A DNA stretch of 64,000 nt from Patiria miniata (lineage: Eukaryota > Echinodermata > Asteroidea > Valvatida > Asterinidae). How positions within the stretch are numbered: the stretch's first letter is position 1; each line of letters starts with the position of its first letter. The position numbers and the translations under genes are program-made. Under the pieces are notes generated by a model. The model made no database searches. It saw nothing but the letters and a program-made list of their open reading frames with translations, and had not been told where the DNA came from. Shown here piece by piece: positions 32,401 to 44,680 of the stretch. The stretch is from positions 33,935,315 through 33,999,314 of the forward strand of contig NW_024037069.1 of assembly GCF_015706575.1 (NCBI RefSeq), in the 5' to 3' direction.

Positions 32401-35400
32401 GGCCAGACTACAGCAGGCCGCTCAGTTACAATAGATGGACTTACTCCCTATACCTCTTACATTTTTCAAGTTGCTGCAAGGACTAATGATGGGACTGGAC
32501 CGTACAGCGCGGCTGTAACATCAACAACACAAGAAGCAGGTAATCTATGTTTTCCGTTGTTCTTCCTCAAAAAAATGTACCTATATCTTCTCCTTCTCAA
32601 TTGGGTTGGATTCTAATTTCGATGCGGTTGTCTTGCGGTTGTTTGTGGATTCCATACACAGTGATAAAGGAAATTCCTTCATTCGCACTCATTGCCGGTG
32701 CCGATATTCTATATCGTTTTCAAGAACAAACCGATTACTCGTTGTGGTGTTCAATTTCAACAGCGCCCACAGTTCCCCGCAATGTTCGCATCCTGTCGAC
32801 AGATGACACGTCCGTCAGTCTGGGCTGGAGTGAACCAGTTCCAGCGAATGGACTTATCTTGCACTACAATGTTCGCTACTGGAGGAAAGGAGACATGCAA
32901 AACATGAAGACTGATCTAATTGTCATAGGATTGATGCACAGTAGCACGGGCCTTGAAGCCGGTGTGTCATACCTGTTCGTGGTATGTCATATTCTTTATG
33001 TCATATTCTTTATTTTTCTATAAATCGGTACAACTATTGACACTACAATATGTTTCTTTTTGTCGCAGAAACTACTTTTCTTCCCAATAGAAGCAAAAAA
33101 CTAAACGGTTTCGTTGACTATAAACTATATTAAGTTCTGCATAAATTTTTACGATCACACTCGAAGCGGACAAAACATACCTTGTGGTATTATGGATTGC
33201 AAAGTAATTTTAAACGATTGCGTCAGAGGTGTCGAATAGCAATACATTTATAGGGTTTGACATGATATTTGCAGGTGCAAGCTGTGACGTCTGCCGGTCC
33301 AGGCCCTTGGAGTGAACCTATCGAAGCAACGACAACAATCGGAGGTAGATTATCGGAAATTTTATTTTGTTCATGGAAATAAAACTAAATAAGGATATAA
33401 AACAATAATCATATCAACTACAATGAAATAAACCATTTATTTTACTGATTCTTGTATATTGTTTACGAGGTACTTAAATCGATAAACGATGTATTATATA
33501 AGTATATATATTGTGCTAAAGTTCATTTTTCATTTCCGCAGTTCCTGGACCTGTGGAGAATCTTAACGTCACATTAAGGACAGAGACATCTATCACTTTG
33601 GTTTGGGACCCGCCACTACAGCCGAGAGGACCATTCACTGGTTACGTAGTATGTATAAGCCCACATACCCTTGTGACGAAATTGTATGCAATACAGATTT
33701 GAAAAAAGCAGAAGTATAAACAGTTTCTGCTTATCAATGGGGAATTGAAGAGGCGTATTTAAGGACTACTTGGGTTGAAATTTTGCTTCCGACAAATTAT
33801 TTTCGCACGATGTGAAAATATTGCCTTTGCGGAAGGCCCTCCTGGAATGTTAAACCCTCGAGTGTTTTGTTTATTTGTATATTCAGGTATAGTAAGTAAG
33901 CAGCTCGCAGCAGTTCTACTCTTTTTTATTTTACGTACTGCATGCACACAGTGGGAAATAATCTATCACATGTTGTTTTCCTAAATCACAACAGAATCAA
34001 TACAAACTTGACAAAACTGAATTCCACCTCTAAATTCCCTTTTGTTAGGTAGAGTATCGTATCTTGGAGAGGCCTTATCGACCGGACTTCACGGCAGGGG
34101 ACACATACGACACCAAGGAAGCTCAGATTTCACCCTTCACAATAACCAACCTGGAACCTGGTACTAAATATGAGTTTAGGGTGTTGGCGAAGAATGAAAT
34201 GTTCACAGGAACTCAACACCGAATGTTGGAGGTTTACACAAAGCCGTTGACGGGTAATAATATTTTCGTTTTTTAATTAATTATTGTCAATACGTATTAA
34301 ACCTGTGCGATTCGTTTGATGATCAATACGACTACCACCAGGCGGGGTTTAAAATCCGTTTGGAAATGTATACCCTTTGGCGACTTCAGTGAAAAATTGT
34401 CTTGTTAGGCCTTTGTAGTACATAACGGAAAGGTTAGGTCAATTTCAATTTTAAAATTGCATGTCAAAGAGAAAGAGATATCGGCTAGAACGAAGTCTTG
34501 ACAGGAACTCTAAGAATTTGACTAGTGTATACAAAGCCACAATCAGGTATGAAGTCTGTGTCACCGAGTAGATTATGAATTTCAGCCGATCAGTAAATGA
34601 AAACAGGCGTGAAGAATACTTTGAAACACTGACTGATTCCTCGGTTGGTCTTGAGAACTGAATAATGTCTACTCGTTTTTTCAAAGAAAGGGAAAACAAC
34701 AACAATAATGGCCGACTGTTCCAGTTTCAAAAAGATTCCATTTCAACTAAAATTTTCTATTTATTATCACAAAATATATTTACTTTATGTTCATTGTATA
34801 TTTTACCCATCTTGAACTGAATGACTAGGACAATTGAAAAAAAGATTTTGATGCTTTTATTTAATGAGAAAGTGCAATTTTTTTATTTCAACAGATCCAC
34901 CTGCTCCACCCAAACCCACTCCAATTCAAGAGAGAACAACAGACATGACAGTCACAATCAGTTTGGCAGCTCCAAAGTTTGCTGTGTACATAAAGTAAGT
35001 AAACAGAAACAACCCTTTTGTTTAGAAAAAGACGTCGATTAAAGAAATACTTTTAACACAAAAACCTATTATAGCAAAATATAAATGGGATCTATTGTAA
35101 GAGCAGTTACCAACGTTTTTGAGTTTGTTTATCTGGAATGTTTTTGAAAACCCGACCCTTGTTACGATCAATAATTGTTTTAAGTTGCGCCATACACCTG
35201 CAATGCTTAATTTCCGTTGCGGGCATGCACATTTCGATGTGTTATGGTATAAGGTAACATGTCCGTTTAAAATGTAGTAGTAGACAACATCACTAGCTAC
35301 ATTTAAAAATCATGTATTTTCAATTAAATTGGTTTTATTACATTTTATTACAGATCATACGTTATTCAGGTTAAAAAGGCTGGTACGTTGTCTGTGATCA

Positions 35401-38400
35401 AGAGAGATGTTCTCGTTACGAGGCGTTCTGAGGACCACGTCGACGGTTATATTGCAGCTAAATTTCCCAAGACTAGCCTTCCTGCTGAATTCGTAGTTGG
35501 AGACTCTAAGATGTATGGCGGCTACTGGAACGCACCGCTGCAGCGAGATGCTGTATACAACATCCGTGTTGGGTCTGTTACCAAAGGCAACGAAACTGTG
35601 AGTTTCCATATCAAGGTTTTGCCCGCAAATGTCCAAAAACATAACAATGTTTTGCCCGAAAAAAATATCAACGAATGCTTATTATTTGCTTACGCTGGAC
35701 GGTCGTATTAATGGTGTATGTTATTCTAATTTAATAAGCCTCTGTTCTGGTGACATCACACTTTGTTTACATGTGTTTTTTTGTGGGAGCCTGGTAGGAA
35801 CGACGCTTTCGTAGCCCAATAGAAACGTGCACAAGTAAACAAAGTGTCACGTCGTGAAAAGTCCACTCATAGCAACACGGCGATTTTAGAAGCTGATATG
35901 GTTCCCCATTTTGAATGACAGTTCTTTAAGTTTAAAATACTCTCTTGGCAGAAGCGATTTATTTTCCCATTTCATGTTCCCGATGTTTCTTACCAAATTA
36001 GTGATACCAGTTTCTTTCACTTTCTTTATTTACATATAATGTCGTGATTACAATGTTCTTCGTATCGCTCACTTTGAGTCACATTGTCGTTCTACAGGAA
36101 GCCACGGTAACATATTCAGAGCCACTGACAGTCATTGGTAAGTATATATGGTGAATGTATTACAGAAGAGCAAAATACGGTAAAAGTGCTAATGAATTAA
36201 CTTACTTGACTGAAACTTCTGAATTTGTTTTAAGTGCAAAAGCCGGAAGATGTCACCCCATCAGCGAGTGGCAACAGAAGCACCATTGTCGCTGCCGTGG
36301 CTTGTGTGATAGTGTTCGTCTTGGTTCTAATCATTGTCATTGGGAGTGTGGTGTGGAGAAGACGAACTCGCCAACATGCATCAAATAGTTCTCTAGTACC
36401 TAGAACTATGGAACTGGTAAGTGACTCTCATAGCATGCAATTTGGTATTGATTATTTGTTCATGTGATTAAAATTTGTATCTAGTTATGAACTGTAAGGT
36501 ACAAAACTACGACTGTTTATTGGATGAGTTCATGTGTTTGTTCTGATGTTTGATTTGCGCAGTTAATGTTGCGAAAATAAAGCAACCAAAAAACTCTTCC
36601 ACCTAAATTTCTTCTGTCATTTGAGCTGACTGCATGGCTTACTTTCAATCATTGTTAAGACTTATTTTAAAGTTGTTTTAACAGACCCTTCAATAAATTA
36701 TTGATTGTGCAGCTTCAAAGGGATTGTCTTGAAATGTTTTTTTTTTATTTCCTAGGTTGCCAAACCTACAACCTACGAAAATGACCAACCGAGAGCTGTC
36801 AACCCCGATGGCGAGATATATGAGGATGTTGGGCTTCCCACCTGGGCCAGGAAACTGGAAATCAAATTGGAGAATTTGATCATCGATGATGAGATTCTTG
36901 GTAAGGGTAACTTTGGCGAGGTGCGGGCAGGAGGCGTGAGGATCGGAGGCCAGGTCACCAAAGCAGCCATCAAAACTCTCAAAGGTAACTGTACTCGTGA
37001 TTAGGATAAACAGATCATAATTGCTGGTCCAACAGTGCCAGTCCTGTGTTCTCTTACTTCCTGATGTACTCGGCGACTGACTCACTCACTGACTCACTGA
37101 ATGTTACATAATGATCCCATCAGAGATAAACCAAGTCACCCTGCAACGACGATGAAGGGGCTATAAACAGATGCCTGAAGAGGCTTCAAGGAATAGCCAT
37201 GCTGAATCAATAGCATAAAACTGTGTGCGTTATGCAACCACAGACTGAGTGAAAGACTGACTGAAGTTCAGATAATGTCCTAAATTAAGGGTTTAGGTTC
37301 CAGCTTGGCAAACCTAGTGTTGTTCATCAATCAAGTACTGACGATTTGACTTCCTTTTTTTGGCAGTTTACTTGGTCTTGAAATATCTACAGTCCTTCCC
37401 ACACTCATATAAATAAGTAGAATTACAAAAAGATGTAACTGTAAAATATTTAAACATTTTAGGACTGGTACTTTTTTTCTTTCCTAGATACAGACAGCAC
37501 CTCTGATGCTGCTATGGACTTCAAGGCGGAGTTGCAGACAATGGTTGGCATCAAACCACACCCTAATATTGTACGTCTCCTTGCCGCATGTTTTCATGAA
37601 GGTAAACTAATCATGATTTCTATACCAGAAAAACAACCCAATGTTTACATTTTGTAACTACTTTCTGCAAGTCAAGACTGGGCGTTTGGCAAGGTCAGAA
37701 TTGAACCAGCTATTTGAATTAAATATGTCCAACACACACGATCAAACATTTTAACTGCTTGAAACTAGACAAGAGGACATACTTTCAGGTAAAAAGCGTT
37801 AGTTAATTGGCCGACCGGACTTTTGTCAATCGGATTTTGGTACCCTACGTAGAATCACATCACGAAGCAAAGCAAATTGAAAACCATTGTTATATAAATT
37901 ATTGCAATTTAAGCTCAATTGTTTGAGAAACCACAACGTATCCTTATTCTAGCTTTGATAGAGCTTTAACGTTAACAACACAATCTTAACTCTGTTTATC
38001 AATCTGAATTTTGATGACCTTACGCAGTATCACATCATAAAGCGAGGCTTTTTCAAAATAAAAACCCCTTGTAATTATTTTTCTTATCAAAGGCATTCTG
38101 TATGTGGCACTGGAGTTTCTTCCCAACGGCAATCTTCGTGATTATCTGAGGAGCATTCGCCCGAAGCAGAAAGGAGCTGGCGATTCAACTGACGGAGCAT
38201 CTCCGCTGACTTCTTCAAACCTGTTGAAATTTGGCACAGACGTTGCCAAGGGAATGGATCATCTGTCCAAGACAGGGGTAAAGTGCATTTTCCTTCATTT
38301 TAAATCATTCCAACTTGTGCATGTGTTAGTTTGAATACCACAGCTCTGTCGGGATTCCAAGGGAAAATGTCCTTTTCCAAAGGCTAGTGTAGTGACAGGC

Positions 38401-40687
38401 GAATGTTTACTTGAGGCTTGCAGTGAATGTTCTGGAGGTCACTTAATTGTTAGATAATTGCAAATGGTCGATTGAAATACTTGTCCTTTTTATAGATTAT
38501 CCACCGTGACTTGGCTGCAAGGAACATACTTCTGGCCGACGACCTGACCGCCAAAGTGTCTGATTTCGGCCTTTCACGAGGGGAGGACATCTACGTTCAG
38601 AAATCCTCGGTAATGTACAGAATGTAGAATCATCTTTAAGGGGTTAAGTTAAATGATAATGATTAATCAATATGAGAGAAATAACTTAATTGCTTTTGGT
38701 GAACATTGTAACAAACCATCTAAAGAATTACACAAAAACAATCATCTCGGTGTTGTTTGGTGTCAATCAAGTACTCAAGAAAGACGATGTATACCAATCA
38801 TACATTTCGGGTGAAATTCTTTCAGTTTATATGGCACCTCATTTCATGAACTGAGTTCTAATATATGTTCTTTTGATTGTAGACCAGGATTCCCGTTCGC
38901 TGGTTGGCCATCGAATCTTTGACACGTCGTGTCTACAAGTCCAAGAGTGATGTGTAAGCAAAGGAACATACTTTCGTCACAGAATTTGATTCTCACGCAG
39001 TTATTTTAGATCACACAAATAAGGCACAAGCATTTTGGTCATTTGTCCAAAATAAGTCAAGCAAAAAAGGAGTTTCTGTCGTATTGCTATTAAAGGTACA
39101 GTCCATCATTTGTAATTTGTGCATTTTGTTCGTTTGATTTTAGTGCAACATAATTTTGTCACAGAATTTGATTCTCGCACTGTTACTTGCTTTTGAAACA
39201 TAGTATTTAATAAAAACTTGCATTTGTGCTTTGCCGTGCTCAAATATAGGCTACGAGACTTTTGTTCATTTGTCTTAAAAATTACAAAGCAAAAACCATA
39301 TGAACTTTATATAATTACCTCCGCCAAGGAGGTTATGTTTTCATCGGATATGGCTTGTTTGTTGGTTGGTCAGTTTGTTGGTGTGTCTGTTAACAAGATA
39401 ACTAAAAAAAGTATGGGCGGATTTGCCTGAAACAATGTTTAAGGGGGCCCTTGGTACAAGTACAAATCGATTACATTTGGCCTTGGCGGAAGTTTGCGCT
39501 CTCTGAGTGATTTTCTAGTTGAATATGAGTTTAAATCAATGATTTTCATCGTTTACCTCAGTTTTCTATCCTAGGTAAACAAGTATATCGTTCTGTTAAA
39601 GTATTCCCATTTTCATATTTAAGAATCATCTGTTCGTCCTCTGTTAATCTTGTAGGTGGTCATTTGGTATCTTGCTGTGGGAGATAGCAACATACGGTAA
39701 GATATTAGGTTAGATTAGATTAGAAATGTATTGTCCGCATCATAAAAATACAGAAATTTAGTTTCCATTGGCTCATTGTAAGCTGGGATTACTATCTTCT
39801 GCTTTAAGATAGCTGCTAATACGAACACTTTGGTACTAATGAATCAAACTTTTAACTATTAGTTGATAAATGTTTTTAGGGTCCACTCCATATTCTGGTA
39901 TTGAGAGCAAGTCACTGGCCGAAAGACTGCTGGATGGATACCGCATGCCCAAACCGGACAACTGTGCTGATGAAATGTAAGTAAAAAATAATAGTCTCCT
40001 TCAGCAGTATGACTGCAGATTTGAATTAACATTCACTGAATTATTCAAATATAAACCTTTCAAAAACCATAGTTGCGATAATGATAGGTAAGAATTTATT
40101 GTAAAAAAGCAACAATTTCAAGTGAACAGACAATTTTCAGAAGTTTTCTGGGGGCAGCGAATACTCAGAAATAAGACGTTCAGACATACTTAGGTAACTG
40201 TTACAGGTGCTAATTTAGACCCTCACTTGGACTCTCATTTTAATTTTCTTTGTATTTGTATTGATTCAGTTACAACCTGATGTTGAAGTGCTGGCATGAG
40301 GTGCCAAGTGAGCGTCCAACCTTCAAAGTACTCTACCAAGCTCTCGAGAAAATGAACTCCAAATCGTATGAAAATGTAAGCATCATGCCGACTTGAAAAT
40401 CAAATTTCATGAACACTTTTCAGGTTACGGATCTCATAAATATTAGATACATTGGATATCTTCTTTTACCGAAATGAACGACAGATGCAAATGGCAATAA
40501 TTATGTATTTGTTTGGGTATTCTCTCAGAACATTAAAGTGAACCGTGTTTTCTTTGATATACAGATTTTGTTTCGTCTATTACTTTGAACAGTAAGGCAA
40601 TGCAATATTTTTGATTTTTTGAAGGTTGTCTTGTCACCGACTGTCTACGAGAACTTCATCATCAAGCATGAGTTTGATGACAACTAG
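26421..40687 (+). CDS. Gene B: complete FTP-FN3-RPTP-like-Tie-like receptor tyrosine kinase
   Basis: 23 exons sum to 3264 nt, an exact multiple of three, giving 1087 aa. Approximate residues: signal peptide 1-22; FTP 23-170; FN3-1 171-262; FN3-2 263-359; FN3-3 360-455; FN3-4 456-559; membrane-proximal module 560-687; transmembrane helix about 704-728; juxtamembrane 729-790; kinase about 791-1060; tail to 1087. Catalytic residues are present: GKGNFG 797-802, Lys821, Glu839, HRD with Asp929, DFG 947-949, one activation-loop Tyr957. All splice sites are GT-AG. As an RTK it should sit in the plasma membrane, bind a ligand through the FTP/FN3 region and phosphorylate itself and adaptors. It is the only copy in the window that is both fully contained and unbroken, so it serves as reference for the array. 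Confidence 0.93.
26488..27979 (+). other. Gene B intron 1
   Basis: Contains a poly-G tract (about 26831-26849), a foldback element (26908-27089), and otherwise unremarkable AT-rich sequence nearly identical to intron 1 of gene C. A short inverted pair around CTGTGGAGAC and GTCTCCACAG (about 27119-27171) could form a hairpin. Confidence 0.5.
26908..27089. mobile_element. Foldback element in gene B intron 1
   Basis: Ends of about 25 bp are imperfect inverted repeats (TGTTTGTTTACGGTGTAAAT against ATTTACACCATAAACAAACA). The same element is at 45106-45286 in gene C, so it predates their separation. No coding capacity; superfamily not assigned. Confidence 0.6.
27980..31271 (+). CDS. Gene B exons 2-4: FTP domain
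   Basis: Exons 27980-28111 (132 nt), 29056-29142 (87 nt) and 31047-31271 (225 nt), all phase 1. Translation has [51 protein letters not shown], and finally [20 protein letters not shown]. This is a full FTP/fucolectin-type domain of about 148 aa, the usual size for the family. The exon 2 donor is a normal GTAAAT. Confidence 0.9.
28646..28904. mobile_element. MITE with CAGTGGTGTAGCAAGG end, gene B intron 2
   Basis: Ends CAGTGGTGTAGCAAGG and CCCCGCTACAGCACTG are imperfect inverted repeats of hAT-MITE type. The same insertion is in gene C (46815-47147), where the internal part is longer. No clear target duplication. Confidence 0.5.
29830..30338. mobile_element. Mutator-like non-autonomous element, gene B intron 3
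   Basis: Inverted ends TAACCTCGTCCCCAG and CTGGGGACGAGGTTG, flanked by a perfect 9-bp duplication AGTTATATT (29821-29829 and 30339-30347). A 9-bp duplication is typical of Mutator-like elements. The same insertion is in gene C at 48037-48505. Confidence 0.65.
31814..34253 (+). CDS. Gene B exons 5-10: four FN3 domains
   Basis: Exons: 31814-32089 (FN3-1), 32249-32539 (FN3-2), 32764-32981 and 33275-33344 (FN3-3), 33542-33648 and 34049-34253 (FN3-4). FN3-3 is single here, with [20 protein letters not shown], then [19 protein letters not shown]3-4 has [16 protein letters not shown]. Outer borders of every domain are phase 1; the introns inside FN3-3 and FN3-4 are phase 0. This single-copy state is shared with gene C and is probably ancestral to the amplified state of gene A. 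Confidence 0.92.
34482..34546 (+). pseudogene. Relic of a lost FN3 exon (gene B)
   Basis: Decayed match to the 3' part of exon 10, ending TATACAAAGCC and a CAG just before a GT. Same position as the relics in A (8324-8388) and C (52965-53030). Confidence 0.5.
34895..36137 (+). CDS. Gene B exons 11-13: membrane-proximal module like R2B receptor tyrosine phosphatases
   Basis: Exons 34895-34994, 35354-35597 and 36098-36137, entering and leaving in phase 1. A proline-rich opening ([10 protein letters not shown]) is followed by YVIQVKK, then [20 protein letters not shown], then [20 protein letters not shown], then TKGNET. The spacing of Tyr-x-Ala-Ala, Gly-Asp and Gly-Tyr-Trp-Asn-x-Pro-Leu recalls the juxtamembrane extracellular segment of RPTP kappa/mu-type phosphatases. 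It is an FN3-like fold in those proteins (family knowledge). Its presence in a kinase receptor is unusual. Gene A lacks all three exons. Confidence 0.8.
35752..35853. repeat. Small foldback insertion in gene B intron 12
   Basis: Imperfect inverted ends (GACATCACACTTTGTTTAC against GTAAACAAAGTGTCACGTC) about 65 bp apart. The matching intron of gene C lacks it. Confidence 0.5.
36235..36416 (+). CDS. Gene B exon 14: transmembrane helix
   Basis: Encodes [14 protein letters not shown], then about 25 hydrophobic residues (core [17 protein letters not shown]), then the basic stop-transfer RRRTRQ. Phase 1 in, phase 0 out. One single-pass helix with the N-terminus outside. Confidence 0.92.
36756..40687 (+). 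CDS. Gene B exons 15-23: Tie-like tyrosine kinase and tail
   Basis: Exons: 36756-36984, 37488-37601, 38093-38277, 38496-38609, 38883-38953, 39656-39696, 39880-39976, 40270-40375, 40625-40687. The juxtamembrane part has tyrosines in TTYEND and EIYEDV. Kinase motifs run in order: [75 protein letters not shown]. The tail has SYENV and VYENF, both Tyr-x-Asn, the form bound by the Grb2 SH2 domain; the two-tyrosine tail recalls Tie2. Catalytic residues are complete, so activity is expected. Exon 18 (HRD to activation loop) is identical at every base to that of gene A. Confidence 0.93.
39317..39520. repeat. Dispersed repeat in gene B intron 19
   Basis: Begins 'acctccgccaaggaggtta' and ends near 'ttggcggaagtttgcgctct', with GTTGGTTGGT inside. 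Orthologous to 12382-12568 (gene A) and 57601-57908 (gene C). Confidence 0.5.
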
Positions 40688-42106
40688 ATGACGTCAATAT
40701 CTTTTGATACGCTGTAATGCATCATCTTCGAAATTACTCAAGAAAGTGGTTCAGCATTTTTCCCGATTGTTTTCAGTGTCGGATTTGAGTGTTAGCATTA
40801 ACGCATACTTTCATTTGGTAACAATGTCAAGTAGAATATTTTAATCATCTAATGTCCTTGTACTCAGTGGATCTTAATTCATTCAGGATTTAGCCTCTTA
40901 TATATTTGGAACAAGACTTACTAAACATTTTTACATTTATGATCAAATTTACAACTCGGTTTGAAGTAAGCATTTACATTATGTTAAAAATCGTAGTAGG
41001 CTGGTTAGAGTATTGTTGAAAATCTAAGAAAGCTTTCGTAGAAGACCATGTTTCTAAATGTAATATTGTATAGCGAGGACGTACCGATGTATTGTGTATA
41101 ATTCACTTCTAAATTATTGCCATTAAATCAACAGTTGCATTGTATAGCGAGGACTTACCATGAAATACCGATGTACTGTGTGTAGTTGACGCCTGAACTA
41201 TTCAACTTTTTGTGTAACGCGGGGATATTTTGTATTGTAAAATAAAGTGATATCAACATTATCTACATTGATTAACAATGGTGTATGTACAAACCATTTT
41301 GTTATTTTCAATATAAATGTAATACTGAATAATCTACTCCTTATGTAGCTGTTGGTACTGATAGAGTTTTTGTCAGATCAAAAACATGCAAAATATTTGG
41401 GACTCATTCGTCAAGCTTCAATGTATACGTTTGTTGATATCGTATTGAAGACAGTAGATCAGTGGCATCTTTGTGTGGCCCAATGCAGTTATACTAATTG
41501 TTATTGTCAAATGATGTGTTATGAACATTATCTACTCAGATCAACATTAAGACTGGATGATACAAAAAAATGAAATCGTAATGTTCAATTACTGACAATC
41601 TTCTTATCTACTAATCAGCTGTTATTAAACAAAATGCCTAGAAATGTTTCAATGTTTTCAATTTTTTCTTTTTTTTTCAAAAAAAGATTCGCAAGGCTTC
41701 ACGCACGTTTAATAGCGAATTTTCGAAATATATTGTCCACAGTTGTATAAATGTAATTTCAACATTCTCAATCTTTGCAAATATTTGTAGTCCAAAAGAT
41801 CATGAGGTTTTTTGAGAATCGTAATTGTTGACTGATCGGTCTTTGCTCTGTGACATTAAAGACTGTGTTATGGCGTTATATTTAATTTAGGATTCTATCT
41901 AATTCCTTTATTTTTTCTTCTTTAGTTTAACGCCTTTTTAAAAAAATCATGACTGACCATACAAACGGAGGATAAGAGCCCCTTTACTTGGCAGTGTAAA
42001 TCGAGTTTTTAAAACAACAGCATTTATTTTTTAGTACATTGCTTAATTAACCTAAATTCAAAAATTCAGATTGCTAGCCTTTTGCCACCGTCAATTTAAT
42101 GAGTAT
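40688..42106 (+). other. Gene B 3' UTR and downstream flank
   Basis: Close copy of the gene A 3' region, with the same two-unit TATAGCGAGGAC repeat (about 41060-41215). Poly(A) signal AATAAA is at 41241-41246. Past that, non-coding flank runs up to the shared hAT insertion. No other gene recognised. Confidence 0.65.
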
Positions 42107-42493
42107 CAGTGGCGTATCCAGAAGGGGGGGGGGGGGGGGGGACCAGAGGGGGCACTCTGCCCCCCCCCCCCAGGATTTGTTTCACAATTTTTTTAGTTCA
42201 GTAATTATTTCAATAAATGGTTATAGACGTCAATCCAAAAAAATTAAAACCAGCTCAAAAACCATTATTAGGTGCGCCGTGAAAATGGGTATATAATTTG
42301 CAGTATGCATAAAAATGGTCTGTTTTTGAAGAGCGCCCCCATTTAGAAGATGTACCAGCCCCCCCCCCCCCTTCTCGGCTTTTTTTTTTATTTTACCGAG
42401 GCCACGTGTCCGGAGAAAAAAAACATGTCCACATTTTGGCGCGGATGTGCGGTTGCCCCCCCCCCCCGACATCCAAAGCTGGATACGCTATTG
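42107..42493. mobile_element. hAT-type MITE downstream of gene B
   Basis: Same insertion as 15064-15449, with ends CAGTGGCGTATCC and GGATACGCTATTG. Flanks are ATGAGTAT (42099-42106) and ACGAGTAT (42494-42501), an 8-bp duplication with one later change. Confidence 0.8.
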
Positions 42494-44610
42494 ACGAGTA
42501 TGGATATTTTTTTCTTTAAAAAAGCAAGCCGATGATGCATTGGAATGGCATCACGAATAAAGCGTTTAGTGAGGGAAAGAAATTCTCCAATCACAAATTC
42601 ACTTCATCGGTTATAAATAAGTTTGATGTATTTTTTTTCAGAGTTTTCATTGTGCGCGAATGATTGTCTTGTTAGAAGTAATATCGCCCTCTGTTGGAAC
42701 GTTTTACGTGTCGAATGAATAGCGTCCTCTAAATATTATGAAAGCTATGGGCAGTTTATTTGGAAGCTGAAGTAGTGACTTCGTTTAGGGGTAATTAGAA
42801 ATTACATTTGGAGACCTCATAATATTTTTGCACTCTCATTGGATATATTTAAATCCACCGGTTGAAGTAGTGACTTCGTTTAGTAGTAATTGGCAAATAC
42901 ATTTGGTGACCTAATAATATTTTTGCACTCTCACTGGATAAATTTAAATCCACCGGTTCAAGAGTCACACACGTCCACTTGCTCAAAATACCGCGTATAC
43001 GAGAATGTACGGGTACTGAACGTGGCTGAATGTTGCCCTCACGTTTCTATTTTTGCTTCAAAAGATTTTATGGCAAATGACAAGCGCTGATCATTCGTGG
43101 GGCAACCGAATATTGCCTGTAGCTCGCAACTGGTTGCTACGTGTCATGTGAGGGCGCACATCTATGAGACTTTGCTCATCGCCACTGCAGAATGTCAATG
43201 ACCTTTACTTTCTTTTGAGCTAATTTGATACAATTTTGTGCACACGTCCTGTACACAAGCACTAGCGGTCAACGGTGGCTTTTTTTAAGGCGATGACCTC
43301 GAAGCCTAACAGCACCCTTGCAAGCTTACCGCTTGAACCAAGACTACAATTCGAGCTACATCGCGAACAGGAAACAAATGTGTAGAAAATATATGGGCAT
43401 TTATGCATACCGAGAAAGGACGCATACCCGCTACAATGGATGCCGAAAATAGAAGCAATGACGTAGGCCTACTCAGTTCGGGACGGAGCTGGGAATTCCC
43501 TGGCACTGTGATTGTTTCTTAAAGACCGGATTAAGGATATGTACTGGACCTTAATAAAAAAAAAAACATGGTTGTGTGAGCTTTGAACACTTTCACTCTG
43601 CAATCAATACCCACCCCGTGCAAGACCCGATTTTTCTGTCGACATATCCACATGATAACTGAATGAAGCATGTCGCATGTAGGCCTACAGGTTAAATCTC
43701 ACTTTTGGAAAGTTTAAGTAAACCCGTTCTTTCAATGACCACACACAACTAAATCTTCACTTTGCACAGACTTGTTTTGCAAGTCCTGATCAGGTGTCGC
43801 CGAAATGTAACTCAGCACACAGAACTGAACTTGGTTTTCTAGTGAGAAAGGTCCCGCCTGACATGATCTTTGATGTATGTCTGGTACTTTAACTTAAAGG
43901 TGAAATTTCTAAAAGTAAACTTTCCCCTCTTTACGTTTCTATTATAAACATTAGTATAATTATTAAAACTCATAATACAATAATTTCACCAATTGGCTCG
44001 AAATGGATCAAGAATTGACTGCACCACATTTTAAAGAATCTCTCTAAATGTTTGTCAAAGGTTTTTTACCTCTGCCGGTATCACATATGATACGAATATG
44101 AATTTCTTTAAATTGCAAATGTAATAATATAGTCTAGTCGATTACTGCAGTGGCTATAGGGCACTGCAGCGTCTGAGTTTTATTTCCTTGAACAGTGCAC
44201 TGTTCCTGTTCCTTAAAAAAACTCAGGGGACACGAAGGTTATATATTATATGCGCGACTTTCAGACAAGGAAGCGAATTGTGGGCCAGTGTTTGCTTTGC
44301 CACACAGCCCCGCTTGATATGGTTGACTCAAAAATGAACTCTTTTCATATTCATGGTTTTGTTATGATGCCTTTGTACTTTCTATAACGCATTCACGTCT
44401 ACGTAAATATCTAATCTCCAACCGCAAGTTCAATCTGCACGTGACCTTTACACGCTTGGTTTACTCGCAACTGCGCATGTATTTCGTCTGTGAAGGAAAC
44501 TAGTTTATTTTCTGTTCTGCGCGGAACATGGCGACTTTTGGGTTTCGAGTTGTGATCTGGTTAGTGAATTGACGTCCAAGAAGACATATTTCCGTTAAAC
44601 AAAAGATAAG
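42494..44610 (+). promoter_or_regulatory. Promoter copy 3, of gene C
   Basis: Aligns with promoter copies 1 and 2 but without the Kolobok-like and 5-kb insertions. Near 42770-42960 a short block around 'gtgacttcgtttag' with a poly-T-rich neighbour is doubled. The proximal block with ACTGCGCATGT (44467-44477) and GCGCGGAACATGGCGAC is intact. Confidence 0.65.
44528..44572 (+). promoter_or_regulatory. 14-codon upstream ORF of gene C
   Basis: Reads MATFGFRVVIWLVN and stops at TGA, 38 nt before the gene C start codon. Confidence 0.5.
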
Positions 44611-44680
44611 ATGGGTTCATCTCCAAAATGTCTTCTCCTACTCCCGGTGCTTTTGTGGGCTTGTGCCACTCTTCACACAG
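44611..44680 (+). CDS. Gene C exon 1: signal peptide
   Basis: 70 nt starting [16 protein letters not shown], phase 1 at the GTAAAT donor. Confidence 0.88.

Noticed and set aside
35598-35711. Read-through of exon 12 into the intron as an alternative end of the ectodomain
   Set aside because: A GTGAGT donor is present at 35598 in B and at the same place in C, and the read-through residues differ between them.
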